Origin: Alkalibacterium subtropicum
Lineage (GTDB): Bacteria; Bacillota; Bacilli; Lactobacillales; Carnobacteriaceae_A
Direction: 5' to 3'
DNA length: 64,000 bases
Assembly (NCBI RefSeq): GCF_900112455.1
Contig: NZ_FOLT01000001.1
Location: 124,001 to 188,000, forward strand
The translations under genes were made by a program, and so were the position numbers. The notes under the pieces were generated by a model. That model was not told where the DNA came from. It did no database searches and saw only the letters and a list, made by a program, of their open reading frames with translations. Positions 56,672-64,000 of the stretch are shown here, in pieces. Position 1 is the stretch's first letter; the number at the start of each line of letters is the position of its first letter.

Positions 56672-58792
56672 ATGACTGAAAAAAAAGTTTTCACCACTGA
56701 GATCGGTGGACGAAAGTTAACTGTTGAAATCGGCCAGATGGCAAAACAGGCCAATGGGGCCGTTCTTGTCCGCTATGAAGACACTGTGGTTTTAACTGCT
56801 GCAGTAGCGAGCAAGAAAGCCAGCACCCTCCCGTTCTTCCCGCTGATGGTGAATTACGAAGAAAAAATGTATTCTGTCGGAAAGATACCTGGTGGATTCA
56901 TTAAACGTGAGGGAAGACCATCTGAGAATGCCACATTGACTGCGCGTCTGATCGACAGACCGATCCGTCCAATGTTCGCCGAGGGTTTCCGTAACGAAGT
57001 GCAGGTCATGAATACCGTCCTGTCTGTCGACCCGGATAATTCTCCTGAAATGACAGCTATGTTCGGTTCATCACTGGCATTATGTGTATCTAATATCCCC
57101 TTCAATGGTCCTATTGCAGGCGTGAATGTCGGACGTATCGATGGCGAATTCATTATCAACCCGTCAGAAGAGCAAATGACAGAGTCGGATATCCAGCTTA
57201 CTGTTGCCGGAACAAGAGATGCCATCAACATGGTTGAAAGTGGTGCGGACCAGGTAGCTGAAGAAGACATGCTGGAAGCTTTGCTGTTCGGACATGAAGC
57301 AATCAAAAAACTGGTTGCCTTTCAGGAAGAAGTCGTTGAAGCTGCAGGAAAAGAGAAGATGGACGTTACTTTACTGCTTCCCGATCAGGAATTAAAAAAT
57401 GAAATCGTCAATGAATATAATGACAAGATGAAAGAAGCGATTCAGACGTTTGATAAGCAGGAACGTGCGGAAAAAACAGAAGCGCTTAAAAATGAAATCG
57501 TAGAGAAGTACGAAAGCGAATATATGGATGCCCCAGATTATGAAGCGGTCATCAAAGATGTTAAAACGATCATCAATGGCATGGAAAAAGATGAAGTGCG
57601 TCGTTTGATCACTGAAGAAAACACACGTCCGGACGGCCGTAAAGTGGATGAAATCAGACCGCTTGATTCTGAAGTAACGATACTGCCGCGTGTTCATGGT
57701 TCAGGTCTCTTTACCCGAGGTCAGACACAGGCATTGTCTGTTGCAACGCTTGCACCGCTGACGGAACATCAGCACATCGACGGCTTGAGCAGCGAAGACA
57801 GCAAACATTTCATGCATCACTATAACTTCCCGAACTACTCTGTCGGAGAAACCGGACCAGTCAGAGGTCCGGGTCGTCGAGAAATCGGTCACGGTGCTTT
57901 AGGCGAACGTGCCCTGCTTCCGATCATCCCAAGTGAAGAAGACTTCCCGTACACTATCCGTCTGGTTGCAGAAGTACTTGAATCCAATGGGTCGTCTTCT
58001 CAGGCAAGTATCTGTGCAGGTACGCTGGCTCTGATGGATGCAGGTGTACCGATCAAAGCCCCTGTTGGTGGTATTGCTATGGGACTTGTGATGGAGGGAG
58101 ACAATTATACTGTCTTGACCGACATTCAGGGACTGGAGGACCACTTAGGCGACATGGACTTTAAAGTGGCTGGTACCCGTCAAGGGATCACTGCTCTGCA
58201 GATGGACATCAAAATCGAAGGGATCACGAAAGAGATCCTTGAAGAAGCATTGGTTCAAGCCAAAAAAGCCAGACTTGAGATCCTTGATAACCTGGAAGCC
58301 ACTATCGACGCACCGCGTTCTGAGCTAAGCCAGTATGCGCCTAAGATCGAATCGATCAAGATCAAGCCTTCTCAAATCAAAGTCGTCATTGGCAAAGGTG
58401 GAGAAACCATCAATGGTATCATCGATGAAACGGGTGTTAAAATCGACATCGATGAAGAAGGGAACGTCTCGATCTACGGTCAGGATGCCGAAGCGATCAA
58501 ACGTGCCATTACGATCATTGAGGAATTGACAGAAGAAGTCGAAGTCGGCAAAGTGTATTCTGGTACGGTCAAACGTATCGAGAACTTTGGTGCTTTCGTT
58601 GAAATCATTAAAGGAACAGACGGCTTAGTCCACGTATCTGAATTGTCAGACAAGTATATCAAAAATGTTTCTGACGTCATTTCTGTTGGAGACAAACTGG
58701 ATGTTAAAGTAACAGAAATCGATAATCGCGGTCGAGTCAACTTATCGCGTAAAGCTGTATTAGCTGAACAAGGCGAAAAAGAAGAGAAGTAA
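56672..58792 (+). CDS. pnp: Polynucleotide phosphorylase
   Basis: PNPase degrades RNA 3'-5' by phosphorolysis and is a main degradosome exonuclease. 706 aa: two RNase PH-like halves (1-220 and about 310-545), the active half with [17 protein letters not shown] and [20 protein letters not shown], a KH domain ([20 protein letters not shown]) and an S1 domain ([20 protein letters not shown]). AAGGAGAG precedes ATG 56672. Confidence 0.98.
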   Translation: MTEKKVFTTEIGGRKLTVEIGQMAKQANGAVLVRYEDTVVLTAAVASKKASTLPFFPLMVNYEEKMYSVGKIPGGFIKREGRPSENATLTARLIDRPIRPMFAEGFRNEVQVMNTVLSVDPDNSPEMTAMFGSSLALCVSNIPFNGPIAGVNVGRIDGEFIINPSEEQMTESDIQLTVAGTRDAINMVESGADQVAEEDMLEALLFGHEAIKKLVAFQEEVVEAAGKEKMDVTLLLPDQELKNEIVNEYNDKMKEAIQTFDKQERAEKTEALKNEIVEKYESEYMDAPDYEAVIKDVKTIINGMEKDEVRRLITEENTRPDGRKVDEIRPLDSEVTILPRVHGSGLFTRGQTQALSVATLAPLTEHQHIDGLSSEDSKHFMHHYNFPNYSVGETGPVRGPGRREIGHGALGERALLPIIPSEEDFPYTIRLVAEVLESNGSSSQASICAGTLALMDAGVPIKAPVGGIAMGLVMEGDNYTVLTDIQGLEDHLGDMDFKVAGTRQGITALQMDIKIEGITKEILEEALVQAKKARLEILDNLEATIDAPRSELSQYAPKIESIKIKPSQIKVVIGKGGETINGIIDETGVKIDIDEEGNVSIYGQDAEAIKRAITIIEELTEEVEVGKVYSGTVKRIENFGAFVEIIKGTDGLVHVSELSDKYIKNVSDVISVGDKLDVKVTEIDNRGRVNLSRKAVLAEQGEKEEK

Positions 58793-58808
58793 CTTTTGAA
58801 GCAGCCTG

Positions 58809-58850
58809 AAAAAGCATGTCTCCCGATAATACGGGGACATGCTTTTTGTT
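58809..58850 (+). terminator. Terminator after pnp
   Basis: AAAAAGCATGTC-CCC pairs with GGG-ACATGCTTTTT, followed by GTTTTT. Confidence 0.92.
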
Positions 58851-58935
58851 TTTACGGTTCTCTTACTATAAAGTATGATATAGAATAGAAAGTGAAGGCG
58901 GTAGTTTGAAATATGAAACAAAAGGAGCAGAGAGT

Positions 58936-59526
58936 GTGGATAAAACGTTCAGTCACAAGTTGAATACGATCAAATGGGTAGGGATAGTAACGATGACCAT
59001 CGATCATATTGGGTACTTTTTACTACCAGAGCTGCTGTTATTACGTATCATCGGGCGTGTGGCTTTTCCCTGCTTTCTCTACAGTACGATAGAAGGAACA
59101 AAACGGACCCATCACTATGGCCGATACATATTACGGCTGGTCCTGCTTGGGATCTTATCTATGCCAGTCACTCCCAATACGGTCAACGTGCTTTTTTTAC
59201 TAGCCTTATTTTCTTTATCGTTGAAGTTTAAAAAATATGCTCTGATTTTTAGTTTATTAAGTATATTTGCTGAATACAGCATTTATGGATTTTTATTCGG
59301 ATGGAGTATATACTGGCTTAAAGAACACAACTGGCCGCAAGGGACCGGTCTTGCAGTAATGACACAGTATTTCGTAGGACTGTCGATTCAGATCTTTTCT
59401 CTTCTGGCACTGCCTCTGTTTATCATTGATAAAGGTCTTGAACTCCCCAAACTTCCAAGATATTTTTTCTATGCTTATTATCCGCTGCACCAGCTGGTAT
59501 TGATACTTATCGTTTCAAGCCTTTAA
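58936..59526 (+). CDS. TraX family membrane protein
   Basis: A 196-aa membrane protein with six or seven helices. NTIKWVGIVTMTIDHIGYFL and LRIIGRVAFPCFLYSTIEG, and the end YFFYAYYPLHQLVLILI, are typical of the TraX family, named after the F-pilin N-acetylase. Chromosomal members in Firmicutes have no proven function and may be acetyltransferases; no conjugation genes are nearby. I choose GTG 58936 with AAAGGAG 8 nt upstream; TTG 58906 lies before it. Confidence 0.85.
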   Translation: MDKTFSHKLNTIKWVGIVTMTIDHIGYFLLPELLLLRIIGRVAFPCFLYSTIEGTKRTHHYGRYILRLVLLGILSMPVTPNTVNVLFLLALFSLSLKFKKYALIFSLLSIFAEYSIYGFLFGWSIYWLKEHNWPQGTGLAVMTQYFVGLSIQIFSLLALPLFIIDKGLELPKLPRYFFYAYYPLHQLVLILIVSSL

Positions 59527-59537
59527 AAATAAGGAGA

Positions 59538-59575
59538 GATAACCGCGAGGGGGCTGGCCGTGGTTTTTCTTTTCA
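59538..59575 (+). terminator. Imperfect terminator traX/birA
   Basis: AACCGCG...CCGTGGTT stem followed by TTTCTTTT between convergent genes. Confidence 0.55.
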
Positions 59576-59576
59576 C

Positions 59577-60557
59577 TTAGACGTAATGATCATCTCCCCG
59601 AATGGATAAATCAGTAGAGGTGATGACTTCTGTTTTATTTGTATCGAGATAGGTCACGACGAGCCCGCCTGTTGAATCGATCGTTTTGATATAGGCTTTT
59701 CTTTTACGGTCCGTGTCTATGATCCAGTAATTTTTACCTATCAGGATAGACTGCTCCCGGCATACAGACAAAAAGGGCGCGGGACGCTGAGAGTTCAGAA
59801 AATCTACATAATATTTCTCAAAAAAAGTCAGGAAGCTGGCTACAAGCGTATTCGGATCGATCTCTCTGTTCGTTCCTTCTTTTAATGACGTTGCCTTACT
59901 CTGCAGTTCCTGTGGGATATTTTCCTGATCTACGTTTGTATTGATACCGATACCTATAATGATGCCTTCCAGAGAACTCCCGGAGAATTCAGTTTCTATT
60001 AAGATGCCGGCTATTTTCCTGCTGTTTAAAATAATGTCATTCGGCCATTTTATTTTCACATCACCCCAGTCATTCAGTGCTTTTATGAGAGCCGCAGCCG
60101 TCAGCTGGGTGAGCAGAGAGAGCCTTTCGAAAGGGCTGGCCGGTTTAAGTACGAGAGACATAGAAATGCTGGCACCTGCAGGAGATGTCCAGTTCCGGCC
60201 CAGCCGTCCTTTGCCGGCCGTCTGTTCGTGTGCAAGAATGACATCACCGTTTTTGAGATCACTCAGGTTTGCTTTTGCATAGGTGTTCGTTGAGTCCAGC
60301 CTGGCATGCAGCTGCACAGGTTTGCCTATGAAATCAGTATCCAGCAGTTTTGAAATGGCCGGAACTGAGAGGAGGGGATAAGCTAAATGAATAACATTGC
60401 CTTGTGCGCTGATCGGAAAATTTTTCTGCTGCAGTTCGTTGACAGCCTGCACCACGTGCGCCTGGTCCACCATTAACGCACGGGCCAGGTTCTCAAATGT
60501 AAGTGTTTTAGGATAGGCTATAGTCAGTGCATCGATAATATTCTGTTTAAAAGTCAT
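59577..60557 (-). CDS. birA: Biotin-protein ligase BirA (bifunctional)
   Basis: Attaches biotin to acyl carriers and, with its N-terminal winged helix (about 1-65), can repress biotin genes. The catalytic loop is GKGRLGRNWTSPAGASIS; KWPNDIILNSRKIAGILIE and GIGINTNVD are ligase motifs. 326 aa is the long, DNA-binding form. I choose the ATG at 60557 (AAGGAG 10 nt upstream). No biotin genes or carrier protein genes lie in this window. Confidence 0.94.
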   Translation of the reverse strand: MTFKQNIIDALTIAYPKTLTFENLARALMVDQAHVVQAVNELQQKNFPISAQGNVIHLAYPLLSVPAISKLLDTDFIGKPVQLHARLDSTNTYAKANLSDLKNGDVILAHEQTAGKGRLGRNWTSPAGASISMSLVLKPASPFERLSLLTQLTAAALIKALNDWGDVKIKWPNDIILNSRKIAGILIETEFSGSSLEGIIIGIGINTNVDQENIPQELQSKATSLKEGTNREIDPNTLVASFLTFFEKYYVDFLNSQRPAPFLSVCREQSILIGKNYWIIDTDRKRKAYIKTIDSTGGLVVTYLDTNKTEVITSTDLSIRGDDHYV

Positions 60558-60764
60558 ATCTTTCAGTCTCCTTGGTTTTAACATCTAAAAAAAACAGTTT
60601 CAGTGATGATGGGGGATCATCTCTATTCTATCAGAATTATAAAGTCATTTGGAGAGAGCCGGATAAGACAAGGAGAGTTTCACGTGGTTATACTGACGTG
60701 GTTTTATATATTTGAAGAAGTGAAGAACTGAAATTGCCTCGGAGTATGAAAATGACCCTATCTA

Positions 60765-60773
60765 TGCTATACT
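60765..60773 (+). promoter_or_regulatory. Extended -10 promoter of rnjB
   Basis: TGCTATACT (60765-60773). The rest of 60558-60865 shows no gene; it holds the birA upstream region and a 90-nt rnjB leader with a small AGC...GCT hairpin. Confidence 0.5.
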
Positions 60774-60865
60774 TTAAATACGAGTGTGAACGAACGGGCA
60801 ATACATAGGTGAAAAAAACTATAAATAAAATAAGCTGAAAAAGCTTTTTAGAGGTGGAAAAAATA

Positions 60866-62548
60866 GTGAGTAATATAAAAATTATTCCTCTTGGAGGAGT
60901 AAGAGAAAATGGTAAAAACTTATACGTTGTGGAATCGGGAGAGGATATCTTCGTCCTTGACTGCGGACTGATTTATCCGGAAGACGAACTTTTCGGTATC
61001 GACGCCGTCATTCCTGATTTTAGTTATTTAGAAGAAAATAAAGACAGAATAGCCGGGGTGTTTCTGACACATGGCCACGAAGATGCTATCGGCGCACTGC
61101 CTTACTTCCTGGACTTATTTGAAGTTCCCGTATTCGGTTCAGAACTGACGATCGAACTGGCCAAGTTGTTTGTCAATGAGTCGAGTCTGAAACCTTCATT
61201 CAACGACTATCATGTTATTGATGAGAAAACGGAGATCGACTTTCATGGTACGCTGGTCAAGTTCTTCCGTACGACACACACCATTCCCGATTCCATGGGG
61301 ATTGCCGTACAGACAGAAGAAGGTAATATCGTCTATACCGGGAACTTTAAGTTTGATCAGAGTGCCCAGGACATGTACAGCAGCGATCTGTCTCAAATTG
61401 CCGACTTGGGCAAGGAAGGTGTGCTGGCCCTGTTGAGTGACTCGGGCGAGGCAGAGAGTCCATATGAGAATGTTTCCGAGAAAAAGGTCCAGGAAGAAGT
61501 ACTGGATACGTTCCAGAATGCCGAAGGCAGGATCATTGTAGCCGCTGTAGCCAGTAATATTCTGCGTATCCAGCAGGTGTTGAACGCGGCACATCGTTCT
61601 GATCGGAAAGTGTTCATCACCGGTAAGAACCTTGAAGCTATACTGGAAACAGCGATGAAACTGAATAAGTTGACATTGCCGGATGAGGACTTGATTGTTC
61701 CGGTCGAACAGATCGATAAATATGATGATGATCGTGTGCTTGTGCTTGAAACAGGAGCAGCGGGCGAACCGATCAAAACGCTTAACCGTATGGCGACAGG
61801 CAGTCACCCTCAAGTCAACATTAAAGAAGGCGACCTGATTTTTATTGCAACAAGCCCCTCCATTGCGATGGAAGTAATGGTGGCGGAAACTGAAAACCGA
61901 ATCTACCGTGCGGGAGCTACCGTCAAGCAGATTTCAGATAACATGAAAGCATCCGGTCACGCCACACCCAATGACTTGCAGCTGATGATCAATCTGCTGA
62001 AACCGACCTATTTCATCCCTATTCAAGGTGAGTATAGAATGCTGGCCGCGCATGCCGATTTAGCGCATGAAACGGGGATCCCTTATCAGAACATCTTTAT
62101 CCTGAGTAACGGAGATGTCGTCAGCTATAAAAAAAATAAAATGACTCAAAGTGGTCAGGTATCTGCTGATAATACACTGATCGATGGTATCGGCATCGGA
62201 GATATCGGTAATATCGTCCTGCGTGACAGACGTTTGTTGTCTGAAGATGGTATTTTTGTAGCTGTCGTGACGATCGACCGCAAAAAACAGAAGATCGTTT
62301 CTGATCCGCATATTGTTACCAGAGGCTTTGTCTTCGTGAAAGAAAGCCAGGATCTGATCGATGAGTCTTCAGATATCGTCAAAAACATCGTGAAGAAGAA
62401 CCTTAAACACAATGACTTTGACTGGGGATCGATCAAGCATGATATTAGAGAAGCCCTGAATAGTCATTTATTCAAGAAAACCAAGAGACGTCCGATCATC
62501 CTTCCGGTCATCATGGAAGTCAATCAGAACAGACGCTTCAAACGGTAA
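60866..62548 (+). CDS. rnjB: Ribonuclease J2
   Basis: Paralogue of RNase J1 (560 aa) that forms a J1/J2 complex in other Firmicutes. Overall fold and motifs align, but metal ligands are changed: HGHEDA (69-74) for HGHEDH, YTGNFKFD (Asn160) for ETGDFKFD, and IPIQGEYRM for VPIHGEHRM. His138 and the SGHA histidine remain. I infer weak or no nuclease activity and a structural role. I choose GTG 60866 with GAGGTGG 8 nt upstream; GTG 60854 overlaps that site. Confidence 0.94.
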   Translation: MSNIKIIPLGGVRENGKNLYVVESGEDIFVLDCGLIYPEDELFGIDAVIPDFSYLEENKDRIAGVFLTHGHEDAIGALPYFLDLFEVPVFGSELTIELAKLFVNESSLKPSFNDYHVIDEKTEIDFHGTLVKFFRTTHTIPDSMGIAVQTEEGNIVYTGNFKFDQSAQDMYSSDLSQIADLGKEGVLALLSDSGEAESPYENVSEKKVQEEVLDTFQNAEGRIIVAAVASNILRIQQVLNAAHRSDRKVFITGKNLEAILETAMKLNKLTLPDEDLIVPVEQIDKYDDDRVLVLETGAAGEPIKTLNRMATGSHPQVNIKEGDLIFIATSPSIAMEVMVAETENRIYRAGATVKQISDNMKASGHATPNDLQLMINLLKPTYFIPIQGEYRMLAAHADLAHETGIPYQNIFILSNGDVVSYKKNKMTQSGQVSADNTLIDGIGIGDIGNIVLRDRRLLSEDGIFVAVVTIDRKKQKIVSDPHIVTRGFVFVKESQDLIDESSDIVKNIVKKNLKHNDFDWGSIKHDIREALNSHLFKKTKRRPIILPVIMEVNQNRRFKR

Positions 62549-62570
62549 TCAAAAACTAAATAATCATACT

Positions 62571-62665
62571 GTACTAGGGGAGTCAATGACATTGGCTGAG
62601 AGTAAACTGCAAGTTTAGACCCTTTGAACCTGTACGTTAATGCGTGCGCAGGAAGAGTACTTGTT
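62571..62665 (+). promoter_or_regulatory. TPP (thiamine) riboswitch
   Basis: THI element: GGGGAGTC (62577-62584), GGCTGAGAG (62594-62602), the pyrimidine-sensor and TPP-binding segment AGACCCTTTGAACCTG (62617-62632), TTAATGCGTGCGCAGGA (62637-62653). Binding of thiamine diphosphate should turn off thiT. Confidence 0.95.
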
Positions 62666-62710
62666 GTGAGAATAAAAGCTTCTGAGTATATATGCTCTAT
62701 TATGCCTAAA

Positions 62711-62752
62711 GTCTCCTCCTAGTTCAGTTATAGACTATGGAGGAGATTTTTT
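62711..62752 (+). promoter_or_regulatory. Expression-platform hairpin before thiT
   Basis: TCTCCTCC (62712-62719) pairs with GGAGGAGA (62739-62746), then TTTTTT directly before ATG 62753. The 3' arm is the ribosome binding site of thiT, so the hairpin can both terminate and hide the start site. Confidence 0.8.
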
Positions 62753-63316
62753 ATGCAAAACAGAAAACTGCGTATTTATTTGGAAGGTACTTTATTTGCG
62801 GCAATAGCTATGGTTCTATCATTTATTCCAACAGGTATCGGTTCATCATTCAGTGTATCCCTGGGTATGATCCCGCTGACGTTTTATGCTATCAGACGGG
62901 GCCTCGTGCCGGGCCTCTATGCCGGATTTCTGTGGGGGCTTCTGCATTTTGTCACCGGTTCAGTATACATGCTGAATATTTATCAGGTCATGATCGAATA
63001 CACGCTGGCCTATGCTTTTGTGGGTCTGGCCGGCTTCTACAGTAGCGAGATATTGAAGAATATTTCTCTAAATAATCACAAAACAGTTCAGTTTTACATT
63101 TTAGTCGCTGTTTTTTTCGGAGCTTTGGGCCGCTATTTCTGGCATTTTGTCGCCGGCTGGATTTTTTGGGGCGATTATGCATTATGGGGAATGAGCGCCG
63201 TATTGTTTTCGCTCGTTATGAATGGTTTAAGTATGTTAGTGACGGCATTTGTGACGATGGTCGTCATGCTCATACTTTATAGAAATTCCCCTGTCCTCTT
63301 TCATCCCAAGAAATAA
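62753..63316 (+). CDS. thiT: ThiT, thiamine-specific ECF transporter component
   Basis: S component that binds thiamine with high affinity and uses a shared ECF ATPase module encoded elsewhere. 187 aa, six helices. GFLWGLLHFVTGSVYMLN, EYTLAYAFVGLAGF and YFWHFVAGWIFWG contain the conserved Trp/Tyr/His/Glu ligand residues. The TPP riboswitch upstream supports the substrate. The ribosome binding site GGAGGAG is part of the leader hairpin. Confidence 0.95.
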   Translation: MQNRKLRIYLEGTLFAAIAMVLSFIPTGIGSSFSVSLGMIPLTFYAIRRGLVPGLYAGFLWGLLHFVTGSVYMLNIYQVMIEYTLAYAFVGLAGFYSSEILKNISLNNHKTVQFYILVAVFFGALGRYFWHFVAGWIFWGDYALWGMSAVLFSLVMNGLSMLVTAFVTMVVMLILYRNSPVLFHPKK

Positions 63317-63404
63317 AAGTCCAAGTGTCTCTCTTTATTTCTAGACAGAGCGTGTAGAGCTAATGTACACTTAAAGAAATGAAGACTTTTAGAAGGAGTC
63401 AAGT

Positions 63405-64000
63405 ATGGACATTATTTCTACACTATTTTGGATAGCTATCATATTAAATTCAGCATTAGCCATATTTACCGTCTTTCGTGAGAAAGAAAGAGATATTGCG
63501 GCGATTTGGGCCTGGCTGCTGGTGATCATCATGCTGCCTGGCTTTGGGTTCGTTATTTACTTGTTTTTAGGGCGAAAGATTTCAAAAGAAAAAATATTTG
63601 ATATTCGATCTCAGGAACGTATCGGGATGGCGCAGTTGGTCGAGTCTCAGAAAAAGTTGATAGAGACAGAAAATCTTGATGTTCCGGAATCCAAATATCA
63701 GGACAAGACTTTCGAACTTATTCAGTTATTCCTGAATGGGAATGAGTCAGTGTTGACAAAAGGGAATGAAGTGAAACTGATAAATGACGGCCATGATAAG
63801 TTCGATCAGATGCTGGAAGATATCAGCAAAGCGAAAGATCATATTCACGTGACCTACTATATATTCCGAGGCGACGGCATCGGAAAGAAAGTGCTTAAAG
63901 CACTGGAAGACCGGGCTCAACAAGGTGTAAAGGTAAGAGTCCTTTATGACCCGGTCGGAGCAAGAGTGCTGGGCAAGCATTTCTTTGATAAGCTGCGTCG
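63405..64000 (+). CDS. cls: Cardiolipin synthase (5' part only)
   Basis: The first about 198 codons of a phospholipase-D-type cardiolipin synthase; the gene runs off the window. Two N-terminal membrane helices are visible (about 4-22 and 33-52, with LVIIMLPGFGFVIYLFLGRK), the PLD N-terminal signature of these enzymes. Then NEVKLINDGHDKFDQMLEDI and HVTYYIFRGDGIGKKVLKAL lead into the first PLD domain; DPVGARVLG follows. The HKD catalytic motifs would lie beyond the edge. AGAAGGAG precedes ATG 63405. Confidence 0.92.
   Translation, partial: MDIISTLFWIAIILNSALAIFTVFREKERDIAAIWAWLLVIIMLPGFGFVIYLFLGRKISKEKIFDIRSQERIGMAQLVESQKKLIETENLDVPESKYQDKTFELIQLFLNGNESVLTKGNEVKLINDGHDKFDQMLEDISKAKDHIHVTYYIFRGDGIGKKVLKALEDRAQQGVKVRVLYDPVGARVLGKHFFDKLR

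Noticed and set aside
56854-57306. 150-aa minus-strand frame inside pnp
   Set aside because: Shadow frame of pnp; no start signal and an intact essential gene on the plus strand.
61196-61813. 205-aa minus-strand frame inside rnjB
   Set aside because: Shadow frame; the plus-strand RNase J2 is intact and conserved throughout.
62737-63045. Second-frame opening of 102 aa within thiT
   Set aside because: It overlaps the intact thiT gene in another frame, begins inside the terminator/ribosome-site hairpin and has no homology I recognise.

Overview
The window is about 64 kb of core chromosome from a low-GC Gram-positive bacterium of the order Lactobacillales. It has two RNase J paralogues, a bifunctional GshF, a DUF1831 protein beside a cysteine desulfurase, an L27 with a cleavable N-terminal extension next to the Prp protease, IreB-RuvX-YrzB, LiaFSR, T-box riboswitches and an RNA next to uspA that resembles 6S RNA. 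Gene content and codon use suggest a Carnobacteriaceae-like organism, but no marker fixes the genus. I see no transposase, prophage, integrase, plasmid origin or CRISPR array. Codon use looks uniform, so the window reads as vertically inherited housekeeping DNA.

Layout. 1-3.6 kb: cell shape and division (end of mreB, mreC, mreD, minC, minD). 3.5-6.0 kb: a T-box-controlled amino-acid ABC importer, probably for histidine. 6.1-7.2 kb: rplU-prp-rpmA behind an L21-type leader. 7.4-9.7 kb: ytxK-ackA. 9.7-11.8 kb (minus strand): rarA, a 6S-like RNA and uspA. 12-17.1 kb: a thiol and sulfur group (gshF, cysteine desulfurase, DUF1831, mnmA). 17.3-22.5 kb: AraC regulator, recD2, a lipid kinase and a YitT protein. 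22.6-26.7 kb: T-box-alaS, then ireB-ruvX-yrzB. 26.9-29.3 kb: mltG, udk, greA. 29.5-31.9 kb: liaFSR. 32-34.7 kb: rnjA and a Cof-type phosphatase. 34.8-37.1 kb: tRNA-Ala, a small orphan gene, structured non-coding DNA and a DUF1576 membrane protein. 37.1-43.1 kb: def and the four-gene pyruvate dehydrogenase operon. 43.2-48.9 kb: suhB, typA, ylaN, ylbG, rsmD, coaD, sepM. 49.4-53.5 kb: comEA, comEC, holA. 53.7-58.8 kb: rpsT, uvrB, rpsO, pnp. 58.9-64 kb: traX, birA, rnjB, TPP riboswitch-thiT and the start of a cardiolipin synthase.

How parts connect. Cysteine desulfurase can feed sulfur to MnmA for tRNA 2-thiouridine. PDH makes acetyl-CoA and AckA yields ATP from acetyl-phosphate; a Rex-like box upstream of pdhA suggests NADH/NAD control. 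Prp trims the L27 encoded directly after it. RNase J1, the apparently ligand-poor RNase J2 and PNPase form an RNA-decay set. The alaS T-box specifier (GCC) matches the tRNA-Ala(GGC) gene in the same window.

The least explained stretch is 35.0-37.1 kb. It holds a 48-codon orphan gene with a cre-like box over its promoter, a rod-shaped inverted-repeat region, and a leader with an intrinsic terminator ahead of a DUF1576 membrane protein that is built from two homologous halves. I have no function for any of these. They are the best candidates for something undescribed.
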